41,761 bases of DNA from contig CAZVYG010000042.1 in NCBI GenBank assembly GCA_964631605.1, positions 1-41,761 on the forward strand, read 5' to 3'. A model generated the notes under the pieces. That model ran no database searches. It saw only the letters and a program-made list of their open reading frames with translations, and was not told the origin of the DNA. The translations under genes and the position numbers were made by a program. Positions 24,127-32,438 of this stretch are shown here, piece after piece (the first letter of the stretch is position 1; each line of letters opens with the position of its first letter). Source of the stretch: JARKQH01 sp964631605 (lineage in GTDB: Bacteria; Verrucomicrobiota; Verrucomicrobiia; Limisphaerales; UBA8199).

Positions 24127-24939
24127 TCAAAAGTCCCAGCCGCTATGCACGTCGTTGCCGATGTTGGGGCTGTCGGTATTCAAGGCGCCGTTCGCCCCGT
24201 AAGTAAACCAATTGGGGTCGTAGTAATTGCCGGGCTTGTTCTGGCGAAAGAGCACTTTCCACAATCCGGCGTGGAAGTCCGCGTAAATGGCGTTGAGCGT
24301 CGGCTGCGTGGCCGTATAGGAACTTTTCAGGCGCTTGTAATGGTTGTCCTGATTCTCGTGATACACAATCTGCCCCACGGGCTTGCAGAAGTCGGAAGTC
24401 TTCAGGCCGGGGTACCGGACGGTGTTGTCCCAGATCACGAACCGGTAGCGGTAGGAGGTGTAATCCGTATCCCGAGGCGGTGAGTTGGTCAGCCGGTCCA
24501 CCTGGTCGCTGGGGCACCAGAAGACTTTGTAGTTTGCCACGTTGAGCGCCTTGGGCACCCCGCCGTAGGTATCGGTGTATTTGACGGTATTGGGCGCGGT
24601 GGCCGGGTTGCCGGGCGTCGAGCCGTAGGTGATGGCCGAAGGCATTCGCTCGGAGTTGCCGTCGGTGTAGAAGTTCAGCGACAGGCCGACCTGCCGCAGG
24701 TTGCTCAGGCAGCCAATTCGTTTGGCCTTCTCTTTCGCGCTGGCCAAAGCTGGCAGGAGCATCGCCGCCAGGATGGCAATGATGGCGATTACGACCAGCA
24801 GCTCGATCAGGGTGAAGGCCTCTCGTGGCCTTCGACGCGGCCTCATACCGAGACAGCATCGCCCGGGCGTGCTCCTGCGCCGGGTCTTCGTCGGGGGGGC
24901 GTAATTCAGCGGTCCCATTGTTTGTCGGTCAAGTGTCAT
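24127..24939 (-). CDS. Type II secretion/type IV pilin-like pseudopilin
   Basis: A protein with the prepilin cleavage and methylation signature: AFTLIELLVVIAIIAILAAM, cleaved before the Phe by a prepilin peptidase, followed by LLPALASAKEKAKRIGCLSN. The C-terminal globular part (about 170 residues) has ADFHAGLWK, a variant of the ADGH ending of the pseudopilin family abundant in planctomycetes and verrucomicrobia. The start is uncertain: ATGs at 24939, 24918 and 24846 are all in frame and none has a Shine-Dalgarno sequence. The last gives the usual short leader (239 residues). The other secretion genes are absent nearby, so it is an orphan pseudopilin among glycosidase and sulfatase genes. Confidence 0.82.
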   Translation of the reverse strand: MTLDRQTMGPLNYAPPTKTRRRSTPGRCCLGMRPRRRPREAFTLIELLVVIAIIAILAAMLLPALASAKEKAKRIGCLSNLRQVGLSLNFYTDGNSERMPSAITYGSTPGNPATAPNTVKYTDTYGGVPKALNVANYKVFWCPSDQVDRLTNSPPRDTDYTSYRYRFVIWDNTVRYPGLKTSDFCKPVGQIVYHENQDNHYKRLKSSYTATQPTLNAIYADFHAGLWKVLFRQNKPGNYYDPNWFTYGANGALNTDSPNIGNDVHSGWDF

Positions 24940-24985
24940 GCCATGGATTGTGTTAAGTTGATCCCGTTGATTGCCGAAGCTTGGT

Positions 24986-25195
24986 TCATGGGAGGCGTCT
25001 TCCCGGACGGTTGGGTTTCTCCGTGAAACATGCGGGTGATCTCCCGCGCCAGCCGTGATTGGTATCGCCGTTGCCGGGGCAGTTGAACCATCCCTCATAA
25101 CCCAGGAGCACCTTGCCGTCCAGGGTGGTGAAATCCACGGCCTGCGCCGCAGCGGCGGAAGCGAGCACGCAGAGGAGGAGACTCAATGCTTTCAT
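24986..25195 (-). pseudogene. Truncated 5' remnant of a secreted GH99-like (endo-mannosidase-like) gene
   Basis: The ATG at 25195 begins a signal peptide (KALSLLLCVLASAAAAQA) followed by DGKVLLGYEGWFNCPGNGDT. This is close to the conserved opening of secreted GH99/GH71-like proteins, which read roughly GKVM-GYQGWF with a Gly-Asp-Gly just after. After NHGW the frame turns to Arg/Pro-rich sequence and stops at 24986, giving about 69 residues instead of several hundred. Another frame stays coding-like for a further 35 codons (LAREITRMFHGETQPSGK), so a deletion junction probably lies near 25050. The catalytic barrel is missing. Confidence 0.6.
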
Positions 25196-25322
25196 AAGAG
25201 GTTGGTTCATTTCCTTGCCTGAAGGACTTGGCCGGCAGGTGGCGTTTGGCGTGGCCGCGCCGGTGCGAATCTGGCTCTCACGGGGGGAGTAACATGGTCA
25301 TGAGAACTTCGTCCGCTGGGGG

Positions 25323-26225
25323 TTACTTGGCTGCGCCCATGCGCAGCCGCGCGACGACCGGGAAATGGTCACTGGGAAACTGGCCGTCACGCGAGAACGT
25401 TTCGATCGCGATGCTGTCCACGGTGAACTGCCCGCGTGTGAGGATCCAGTCAATGCGCACACCGTTTCGCCGGATGGCTTTGAAACCGTTGGAGGTGTTC
25501 AGTCCTTCGCCCTTTCGCTCGTTGGCCCTCACCCACGTGTCCGAGAAGAACCCGTCGCTGGTCAGAATTTTGTAGGCTTGGTTGGTGCCGCCAGCGGCGT
25601 TGAAATCGCCGGTGAGGATCAACGGCAGCGGAGTGTCCAGCGCCGCGACCCGTTCGCGAACCAACTGGGCGGATTTTTCGCGCGCGGTCTGGTTGTCATT
25701 GTCGAAATGGGTGTTCCAGAGGAAGAACTGCTGCTGGGTTTGGCGGTCGAGGAACTTCACCCAGGTGACCATGCGCGGCCACTTGGTCCCCCACGTCCGG
25801 GAGCCGATGACCTCGGGGGTGTCCGAGAGCCAGAAATGATCAAACGCCAGCGGTTCAAATCGCGTCCTGCGATAGAACACCGCCATGAACTCGCCCCGGC
25901 TGCCACCCTCGCGGCCCAGGCCGATCCAATCGTACTCCGGCAGATCGGCGGCGAGGTCCTTTAATTGCTCGTACAGTCCTTCCTGCGTGCCGAAGACATC
26001 CGGGGCGATTTGCCGGATGACCTCGCGCATGAGTGGCCGGCGTGTGGGCCAGGCATTGGGCGGATTGGTGCTGGCGAACTTCAGGTTGTAGGTCATCACC
26101 GTCAGCGGGGCGGGGGAAGTGTTTTCCGCGGACGGCGTCTGGGCGTTTACCAGCCCCGAGCCGCAAGCGAGCGCGGCCGAAAGGACGAGGCGGGCAACGA
26201 AACGAAAGGATGGTTTTGGATTCAT
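25323..26225 (-). CDS. Secreted endonuclease/exonuclease/phosphatase family protein
   Basis: A 300-residue exported protein with a signal peptide (residues 1-28, FVARLVLSAALACGSGLVNA). The metal-dependent fold shared by DNase I, exonuclease III and inositol or sphingomyelin phosphodiesterases is clear: MTYNLKFAS (Asn), FGTQEGLYEQL (Glu), NTHFDNDN (His), LILTGDFNAAGG (Asp, Asn), RIDWIL and the terminal SDHFPVVARL (Asp-His pair). All catalytic residues appear present. It overlaps the stop of the agarase-like gene by 4 bases (ATGA), so it is the last gene of a coupled trio with a sulfatase and a glycosidase. Substrate unknown; cleavage of extracellular DNA, phospholipids or phosphorylated glycans are options. 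Confidence 0.85.
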   Translation of the reverse strand: MNPKPSFRFVARLVLSAALACGSGLVNAQTPSAENTSPAPLTVMTYNLKFASTNPPNAWPTRRPLMREVIRQIAPDVFGTQEGLYEQLKDLAADLPEYDWIGLGREGGSRGEFMAVFYRRTRFEPLAFDHFWLSDTPEVIGSRTWGTKWPRMVTWVKFLDRQTQQQFFLWNTHFDNDNQTAREKSAQLVRERVAALDTPLPLILTGDFNAAGGTNQAYKILTSDGFFSDTWVRANERKGEGLNTSNGFKAIRRNGVRIDWILTRGQFTVDSIAIETFSRDGQFPSDHFPVVARLRMGAAK

Positions 26226-27883
26226 GGGTAGCCTCTCCGGGTTGGTTTGTCAAAGTAGTCCACAAGTCCGTAGGCGCGCTCGTTGATTTGCTTCATCGAA
26301 TCGAGCAAGGCCTGATAGGGCTCGTAGCGGTTGTTGAGGATGCCTTTGTTGGAATCCCGATTTGAGGGATCAGTCGTGAGGTCGGCGGGGTCGTTGTCCA
26401 TATACTTGAACCAGTGCCAGCCGACGCAGGCTTTGGATTCCAGCAGTCCAAGGGTGAAATTCGCGTAGAACAGGCCGCGGTCGCGCTGGGTCTTGACCAG
26501 CCAACCCGCGCCGCTGGTGTTCGCCAGGCCGGAATCCATGCCCTTGGCGTACCATTCCGTGATGAGCACCGGCTTGCCGGACTCGCGCTCCCACATGGCC
26601 AGACGGCCCGGGTCGGGCGTCCAGGCGCGATAGTAATTCACCGACACCACATCCAGATGCGGTCCGGCGGCGCGGAAGATTTCGGGAAAGCGCAGATCAC
26701 TGCCGTGGAAGCGCGCGCCCAAATAGAGGTGGTTTGGATCGTATTTCTTGATGGCGCGCGAGACGATGCGGAAATAGCGGTCCACCATGAACTCGAGGAA
26801 CGCGGGCAGGTCGGCCGGTTGCACTTCGCGAGCGGTGGCGGTCTTGCCGTGGCGGGCCTGCAACCACGCCTGAGCGGCCTGATGTCCCGGGTCGGAGGCG
26901 GGCAGGGCGAGGTAGTTGGTCAGCGCACCGTGACGTAGCGGCATCTCATTGTCCGAGAAATGGCCGAGCAGCCAGGGATCGTCTTTGTCCGCGGCGAGCT
27001 GCCTGGCGTGTTCGTCGCAAAACGTCTCAAAGTCCGGATCGAACACGAAGACGCAATCACCGGGATAACCTGTGTGCCCCGGTTGCTGGAAGGTGCCGCC
27101 GCGTTTCCTGCCGTAGCTGGACATAAAGTTCCAGATACGGGTGTAAACCAGCGGCGGGTCAGCGGTGCGCATGCGCCCCGTGTCAGTCCACGCGCCCAGG
27201 CCGTTGAAGCCGTGTTCACGCAGAAGCGATGTGGTTCTTTCCACCCAATTCGTTTCGCTGCCGAACTTCTCTTCCCACGCGGCCTGTGCCCCGGGTGAGC
27301 GAAGCATGCTGACCGAGCTGACGCCTTTGTGCAGGAACAAGCAGCCCTCCGGGTCCACGAGCCACCAACGCCCATCCTTCTTTACGGTGTGAAAGAACCC
27401 CGTGGCCTTTTCCCGGCGCGAGGCCAGTCCGCCATACTGGCTCAAGCCGGTGTCGGGCTTGACGGCTGCGCCGCCCGGCAGGTCAGCCAGTGTCCGGGTG
27501 GGATACGCCACCCATTTGTCTCCGGGCTTGACGGCGGCCTCCACGACATGCGCTGGCAGCGTCCCCGGCGCGTAAACTTTCCACGGTCCTTCCAGCCGGT
27601 CGGCATAGGCCAGCCGGATATATTTGCCGCCATGATGCGCGAAGTAGAGATAGTAAGTGCCCAGCCGGTTGGGAAACCACAAGGGCGCGCGGGTCAGCGA
27701 AGGGCCATTGATGTTCGCGCCGTCGGCGCCCGGCAGCATCTCGGGGCGGATGATGGGACTGCCTGCCAGCCGGCGGGCAACAGGCAATGGCGCCGCGTCT
27801 CCGGCCCGGAGGGCAGTGGTCCAAAGGGCGAGAAGAATGAACGGGTAACCAAGCTTCGTCGGCATGGCGGTTGAGCAATTCAT
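26222..27883 (-). CDS. Agarase-like (GH50-like) glycosidase with a partial propeller N-terminus
   Basis: A 553-residue exported protein. The ATG at 27883 overlaps the sulfatase stop (ATGA) and gives a signal peptide of about 27 residues; an ATG at 27865 also works. Residues 42-108 (PIIRPEMLPGADGANINGPS, then YYLYFAHHGGKYIRLAYADR) match the first blade of a five-bladed glycosidase-like family. The rest of that propeller is absent. From about 155 the protein is a TIM barrel opening with GRWWLVDPEGCLFLHKGVSS, as in GH50-type agarases. Candidate catalytic Glu are in GHFSDNE (Glu313) and PVLITEWYAKG (Glu443). The partner sulfatase suggests a sulfated polysaccharide. GH50 membership is likely but not certain. 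Confidence 0.7.
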   Translation of the reverse strand: MNCSTAMPTKLGYPFILLALWTTALRAGDAAPLPVARRLAGSPIIRPEMLPGADGANINGPSLTRAPLWFPNRLGTYYLYFAHHGGKYIRLAYADRLEGPWKVYAPGTLPAHVVEAAVKPGDKWVAYPTRTLADLPGGAAVKPDTGLSQYGGLASRREKATGFFHTVKKDGRWWLVDPEGCLFLHKGVSSVSMLRSPGAQAAWEEKFGSETNWVERTTSLLREHGFNGLGAWTDTGRMRTADPPLVYTRIWNFMSSYGRKRGGTFQQPGHTGYPGDCVFVFDPDFETFCDEHARQLAADKDDPWLLGHFSDNEMPLRHGALTNYLALPASDPGHQAAQAWLQARHGKTATAREVQPADLPAFLEFMVDRYFRIVSRAIKKYDPNHLYLGARFHGSDLRFPEIFRAAGPHLDVVSVNYYRAWTPDPGRLAMWERESGKPVLITEWYAKGMDSGLANTSGAGWLVKTQRDRGLFYANFTLGLLESKACVGWHWFKYMDNDPADLTTDPSNRDSNKGILNNRYEPYQALLDSMKQINERAYGLVDYFDKPTRRGYP

Positions 27884-29403
27884 GGGGCCGGGTTGGCTCC
27901 CTTGCGTTTCTGCTTCCCGGCCTTGCCGGCCGGCGCAGCGGAATCATCCCTACTGAACGGAATCGGTTTGACGTCGTCGGCGAGCATCGCCGCGACGAGC
28001 GGATCGCGGTGTTGTTTGCCAAAGCGCGCGAGCCGTTCGCGGTGTTGGAGCAAGACGTCGCGATACTTCGGGTCGGTCGCCAGATTGATCATCTCGCCAG
28101 GATCGGCCTGCATGTCCACCAGGGACTCCCGCTGCTGTCCCCGGCTGAACACGCAGTATTTGTACCGGTCGCTGCGTATCATCCGGCCTTCCATGGTGGG
28201 ACGGAAACCCTCCACTTCGCCGCTTTGGGTCATGTGGTTTTCCACCACGACATGGTCGCGCCAGGACACTGCGGGTTCGCCGAACGCGAGCGGCAGGAGG
28301 CTGCGGCCCGGTAGTGTTTTCGGAACCTCCAACCCGGCGAATGCGAGCAGGGTCGGCAGCAGATCAATGCCCGTGTTAACCAGTTTGTCGGTGGTGGCGC
28401 CGGCGGTTTTGCCTTTGCAGGCAAGGATCAGCGGCACGCGGGCCGATTCGTCGTAGAACACCGTCTTTTGATTGAACCCATGCGCCCCGGCGCACTCGCC
28501 GTGGTCGGCGGTGAAGACGACCAGCGTGTTGTCCTCGAGACCGGCCTGGCGCAGCGCCGCCAGAACCTTTTCGATCTCGGCGTCCACCTTTTCAATCATG
28601 CGGTAATAGCCCCAGCGGAGTTTGCGCCAGTCCACCTCGGTAAACTTGCCCACCGGGAACGGCCCGTCGTCCACCTGATAGGCCCGGCGCATGAGCGTCA
28701 TGCCGTCCGGCTCGTTCCGGGGCGGGGCGAAGTTGGCCGGCAGCGGCGGCAACTGTTCGACTGGCGGGGGAGTGCCAATTTCACCGCAGTTCAGCACCTG
28801 CTCCCGTCCGGCCAGTCGGCGCGCCCATTCGCAGATGTTGTGCGGATTGAGGAAACTGGCGACGAGCAGGAAGGGCTTCTCATGAGGGCGGGCGAGGAAC
28901 TCCACCGCGCCGGCTGTTACCCCCGCGTCGTGGTTGCCCTTGACCTGGCCGGTGACGAGCTCAAACCCGTGCGCCGCCGGATCCTTCACGTTGAAGCACA
29001 AGTGCCACTTACCGCTGTAGGCGGCATCGTAGCCCGCCTGGCGAAAGTAGGTCCCCAGGCAGACAAACTCCTTCGGGTCCAGACCGCCGGGGGGCGGTGC
29101 GTTTTGCGTGACGCCCGTCTGGTGCGGATAGCGGCCGGTGAACACGGAATTGCGCCAGGGCATGCAAAGCGGATTGGAGCTGTAGGCGCGCGTGAACAGT
29201 GTCCCCCGCTGTGCCAGCCGATCCATCGTTGGGGTGTGGATAAACTCCCGGCCCATCCGACAGCTCATGGCATCGGCGAACTGCTGATCGGTGATGATGA
29301 AAAGGATGTTCGGCTTGCGCTCAGCGGCGGAAACGGTGGACACCGCGGCCCAGACGATGGCCACGAGCACAGCGACCGGGCCACGATTCATTCGGCTTTT
29401 CAT
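27880..29403 (-). CDS. Sulfatase (S1 family) with variant C-M-P-W-R active-site motif, secreted
   Basis: A 507-residue exported sulfatase; signal peptide about residues 1-27. PNILFIITDQQFADAMS provides the metal ligands, and NPLCMPWRNSVFTGRYP holds the residue to be converted to formylglycine (Cys80). The usual Ser, Thr or Ala before the Arg is Trp here, giving C-M-P-W-R, which still fits the C-x-P-x-R core. GKWHLCFNVKDP and FTADHGECAGAHG are further active-site segments. Basic C-terminus (KQKRKGANPAP). The ATG at 29403 is chosen because it precedes the signal peptide; an upstream extension is Arg/Pro-rich. First gene of a coupled unit with the agarase-like and endonuclease/phosphatase-type genes. 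Confidence 0.87.
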   Translation of the reverse strand: MKSRMNRGPVAVLVAIVWAAVSTVSAAERKPNILFIITDQQFADAMSCRMGREFIHTPTMDRLAQRGTLFTRAYSSNPLCMPWRNSVFTGRYPHQTGVTQNAPPPGGLDPKEFVCLGTYFRQAGYDAAYSGKWHLCFNVKDPAAHGFELVTGQVKGNHDAGVTAGAVEFLARPHEKPFLLVASFLNPHNICEWARRLAGREQVLNCGEIGTPPPVEQLPPLPANFAPPRNEPDGMTLMRRAYQVDDGPFPVGKFTEVDWRKLRWGYYRMIEKVDAEIEKVLAALRQAGLEDNTLVVFTADHGECAGAHGFNQKTVFYDESARVPLILACKGKTAGATTDKLVNTGIDLLPTLLAFAGLEVPKTLPGRSLLPLAFGEPAVSWRDHVVVENHMTQSGEVEGFRPTMEGRMIRSDRYKYCVFSRGQQRESLVDMQADPGEMINLATDPKYRDVLLQHRERLARFGKQHRDPLVAAMLADDVKPIPFSRDDSAAPAGKAGKQKRKGANPAP

Positions 29404-29621
29404 GGAGGAGATTGAGCACCGGAGTGCCCGGGGAGTCAACGCTTGTGATTCACTGCCGGGCCCTCTCCCCGGGCATGGGGGAGGTGAACCGCCATTTCGG
29501 CGCTTGCCGCCCCGTGCGAAAAAGCGCGGAAGCGGTTCGGGTCGTTCGAACATGCGGGCAGGCCGGCGCACCGGGGAGTCAAGGGAAAGGTTTCGATTTG
29601 CATAGGTGCGACCTCAAGCAG

Positions 29622-32357
29622 CTAAGGTCCCATTCCGACCCGGTAAAACCGCCGCTTGAAATGGGTCGTTTGCAAGTCGGTAAAGACCCAGGGCAGGACG
29701 GGAGTGTTGGTGGTCAACAGCCACTGCCAATCGGCCAGATTCGTGGACGCAAAAACCGAGTAATCCGGCCCCCATTGCCCGTTCACAGAAAACTGGATCG
29801 AGTCGCCGAAAAACTGCAAGGCGCCCAGAGTGGGTCGCACCAAGGGATTAACCATGACTTTGAAGTGTTGGGTGGCAGACATCGGCGGCACCCCGTCGTC
29901 CGAAACCGCCAGTGTCACCAAGTTGGTGGTGTTGGCCTGCGCCAGCGTGGGGCGCCATTGGAAAACGCCGGTTGCCGGGTCCACCTGGGCGTTGGTCGGC
30001 CCCGCCAACAGGCTGAAGGTCAGCACTTGGGGAGGCGATTCGGCATCGGTGGCCAGGCTGGTGATCAAAAGCCGGAAGCCGGGGTTGATGCGCCGGTCCG
30101 CAATGGGCATGAGTACCGGCGCGCTTTGCGCGTCGCGGAAGACGACCAAGGCGGGGCGCAGGTGCGGCGTGGGGTTCTCCTTGGCTGCAATTTCAACCAG
30201 GCGCCCGTCCGAATCATAAACTCCCTTGGTGTAATAGGTGGCGTTGCTGTACTGGTTGACGTCGTAGCGCACAATCCGGGCGATGATAAACGAGGCAGAC
30301 TGCTGGTTGGACGCAAGCAATGATCGAACGTAATCGGTGACATCCACATAATTGGTTTTCCAATCCGCGGAGAAGAAGGAAATCGGCCCGAGGAATTTGC
30401 CGAAAAGGCCAAGGCCGGTGCCTTTGGTGACGCCGGCGTAATTGTCTTCGATATCCGTCATGGTGCCCAGGCCGGTCGTGGCACTCAGGGCATTGGTGCT
30501 GGTGTAGTATTTGCCCACGCCGGGCGCCGTTGCCCACGTGAGGTTGGTTTCGGTCCAACCGCCTCCGGGCCGGCCATAGATATGCAGGATTTCCCGGGCG
30601 GTCTGGTTGGTGCCCGCGTTGCGTCCGCTCACCTTCAACAGACAGCGGTTCCCATTGGTGAGCTCGCCCAGGTTGAATTGCAGGAAACCCAGGCGTCTTT
30701 CGGCCGGGAGGGAATGGTGCAGCGAAACCTTGAAAGTGGCTTCCACCCCGTGGTTGGTGGGCGTTTCACCCACAACGAGGTATGTGTCGTTGAGCGGGGA
30801 TTGACTGGTAACATTGGCAGCCGAGCCGCCTTGCGGTATCCAAACCAGGAATGCCGAGCCGTCCGGGGCACTGAAGGTGACCTTCTTTGCGGCGTCCACC
30901 GTCAGGTAATCGGTGATCTGGCCCGTGTTATTCGCATCCACCCGCTGCACCGTCACCGGCGCGTTGGTTTGCACCTCGAGGGCGCTCAGGTCCAGCACGG
31001 CGTTTGCGGCGGTGCCGCTCTGATTGCCAAAATAGAGGTAGTACGCGCGGCGTTGCTCGTCCAGCACGGCGACCAACCGCCGTTTGCTGTGGCTCCCGGA
31101 GGTCACGTTGTATCCCAGCAAGGGCTTGCCACCGCGGAAGTGGCGCGCATACATCTGGAAGCAGGCGCCGCCCCGGGTCACGCCGCCGTAGTTGTAATCG
31201 CCCCGGTTGCTCACGTAGGCTGTTTTATTCCCCAAAGTGAACGAGGTCCCATCCCGGGCGCCCAGTTTGAAAAGGAAGAAGCCCCCTTCATCGCCGAGGC
31301 CGGCGGGTCCGAGTGTGGCGGTGGCCTGGAGGATTTGGGCGGTCGCCAGGCCGTAGCTGAGGTCTTCGGTGTCCAGGTTTTTGGTATCAAAATTGCCCCC
31401 GGTGCTCGTGTTGTACTCCGAGATGAGGAGGGGAATCGTGGCATTGGGGGCGTTGCTGGCCGTGGCAATGTTCTGGCGAAGGGTGGCAATCTCCGCTTCG
31501 TTGACGGCGCCATCGGTGCGGTAGCGGTGGTAGTCATACATGCCGAAGTTCCAGATCGAAGGATCCTCGTTGCCGTAAATGTCGGTATGGATCTTTTTCC
31601 AGGCGACACTGCCCCAGCCATGAGGGTCCGCTTCCGGGTCGGGCAGGCTGTAATCCCAGTAGGGGCCCTGGCACACCGGCCCGCAGATCCACAGCCGCAG
31701 GTTCTTGCCATAGTTTTGGTTTACGTCCGCCATCGCCTTGCGCATGGCGTCGGCGCACACCAGCCAGTGCGACTCCCACTGCGCGTAGCTGCCGCGCGCC
31801 GAGGGCTCGTTGCGGAACTCGTACATCGTCACGTCATACTGGGAGGCGAAAAAATAGACAAAGGCGTACCAGGCCTTCCAATACTTGAACTTGTTTCCCC
31901 AGTCCGCCAACGGGTCCTGGTCGGTGAAAGTCGTGTTGACCATCATGGGGACAATGCCCAGCTCACGGAATCGTTGGAAGATGTAGCGCTGGTCCACCCC
32001 AAACTGGGCGTTGAAATCGTTCCAGTCAAAATACACATCGCCGCCGGTGCCCTGGCGCCAGGGGCTGGCCCGCACCGCCGCCGTCGCGGCATCGAAGCTG
32101 GCCACATTGGTCACCCCGCCCGTCGGGTTCAGGGGCGAAAAGGCCAGCCGGAACCAATAGCGATGGTGGGTGATCCCGAACCACTCGAAATAGTCAAAGC
32201 CGCTGAACCCCTTCGTGCTGTCAATGCTGCCGCTGGCGCCGATGATGCAGGGCACCCGATAACCGGTGGTGGGCTGTAAGACCACGGTATAAGTGTCGGC
32301 GCGCGCTGACGCGACCGCCAGCAAGCTCGTCAACAGGAAAGGCAATGGGCGTTTCAC
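29622..32357 (-). CDS. Secreted clan-A glycoside hydrolase with CBM96-like and cadherin-like modules
   Basis: A 911-residue exported protein; signal peptide residues 1-20. Residues 30-400 form a (beta/alpha)8 barrel with candidate acid/base Glu184 in YEFRNEPSARGS and nucleophile Glu314 in PLLISEYNTS, the Asn-Glu-Pro and late-strand Glu pair of clan GH-A (GH5, GH39, GH86 and relatives). A beta-sandwich follows (400-510). Residues about 515-740 look like a DNRLRE/CBM96 module (LNDTYLVVGE, LGFLQFNLGEL, VDVTDYVRSLL), a type known to bind alginate-like glycans. A putative Ig/cadherin-like module spans 760-845 and the shared C-terminal module 848-911 (RRFYRVGMGP). Family within clan A and substrate unresolved. 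Confidence 0.75.
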   Translation of the reverse strand: MKRPLPFLLTSLLAVASARADTYTVVLQPTTGYRVPCIIGASGSIDSTKGFSGFDYFEWFGITHHRYWFRLAFSPLNPTGGVTNVASFDAATAAVRASPWRQGTGGDVYFDWNDFNAQFGVDQRYIFQRFRELGIVPMMVNTTFTDQDPLADWGNKFKYWKAWYAFVYFFASQYDVTMYEFRNEPSARGSYAQWESHWLVCADAMRKAMADVNQNYGKNLRLWICGPVCQGPYWDYSLPDPEADPHGWGSVAWKKIHTDIYGNEDPSIWNFGMYDYHRYRTDGAVNEAEIATLRQNIATASNAPNATIPLLISEYNTSTGGNFDTKNLDTEDLSYGLATAQILQATATLGPAGLGDEGGFFLFKLGARDGTSFTLGNKTAYVSNRGDYNYGGVTRGGACFQMYARHFRGGKPLLGYNVTSGSHSKRRLVAVLDEQRRAYYLYFGNQSGTAANAVLDLSALEVQTNAPVTVQRVDANNTGQITDYLTVDAAKKVTFSAPDGSAFLVWIPQGGSAANVTSQSPLNDTYLVVGETPTNHGVEATFKVSLHHSLPAERRLGFLQFNLGELTNGNRCLLKVSGRNAGTNQTAREILHIYGRPGGGWTETNLTWATAPGVGKYYTSTNALSATTGLGTMTDIEDNYAGVTKGTGLGLFGKFLGPISFFSADWKTNYVDVTDYVRSLLASNQQSASFIIARIVRYDVNQYSNATYYTKGVYDSDGRLVEIAAKENPTPHLRPALVVFRDAQSAPVLMPIADRRINPGFRLLITSLATDAESPPQVLTFSLLAGPTNAQVDPATGVFQWRPTLAQANTTNLVTLAVSDDGVPPMSATQHFKVMVNPLVRPTLGALQFFGDSIQFSVNGQWGPDYSVFASTNLADWQWLLTTNTPVLPWVFTDLQTTHFKRRFYRVGMGP

Positions 32358-32380
32358 GGCTTAAGCGTATAAGAAGAATG

Positions 32381-32415
32381 TGAGCGACCGGGAGAGGAAC
32401 TTTCCCGGTCGCTCA
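32381..32415 (-). terminator. Strong hairpin, probable terminator of the autotransporter-repeat gene
   Basis: A 13-bp perfect stem, TGAGCGACCGGGA (32381-32393) with its exact complement at 32403-32415, has a 9-base loop. It lies 24 bases past the stop of the minus-strand gene ending at 32439. On that strand it is followed by ACATTCTTCTTAT, a loosely T-rich tail. It also sits just upstream of the next gene's start (32357), so it separates two transcription units. Confidence 0.62.
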
Positions 32416-32438
32416 TGCACCCACTCATCCACCAGTGC

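Noticed and set aside
30582..32279. Plus-strand open frame of 565 codons opposite the clan-A glycosidase
   Set aside because: Antisense shadow; the minus strand carries catalytic motifs, a signal peptide and a shared C-terminal module.
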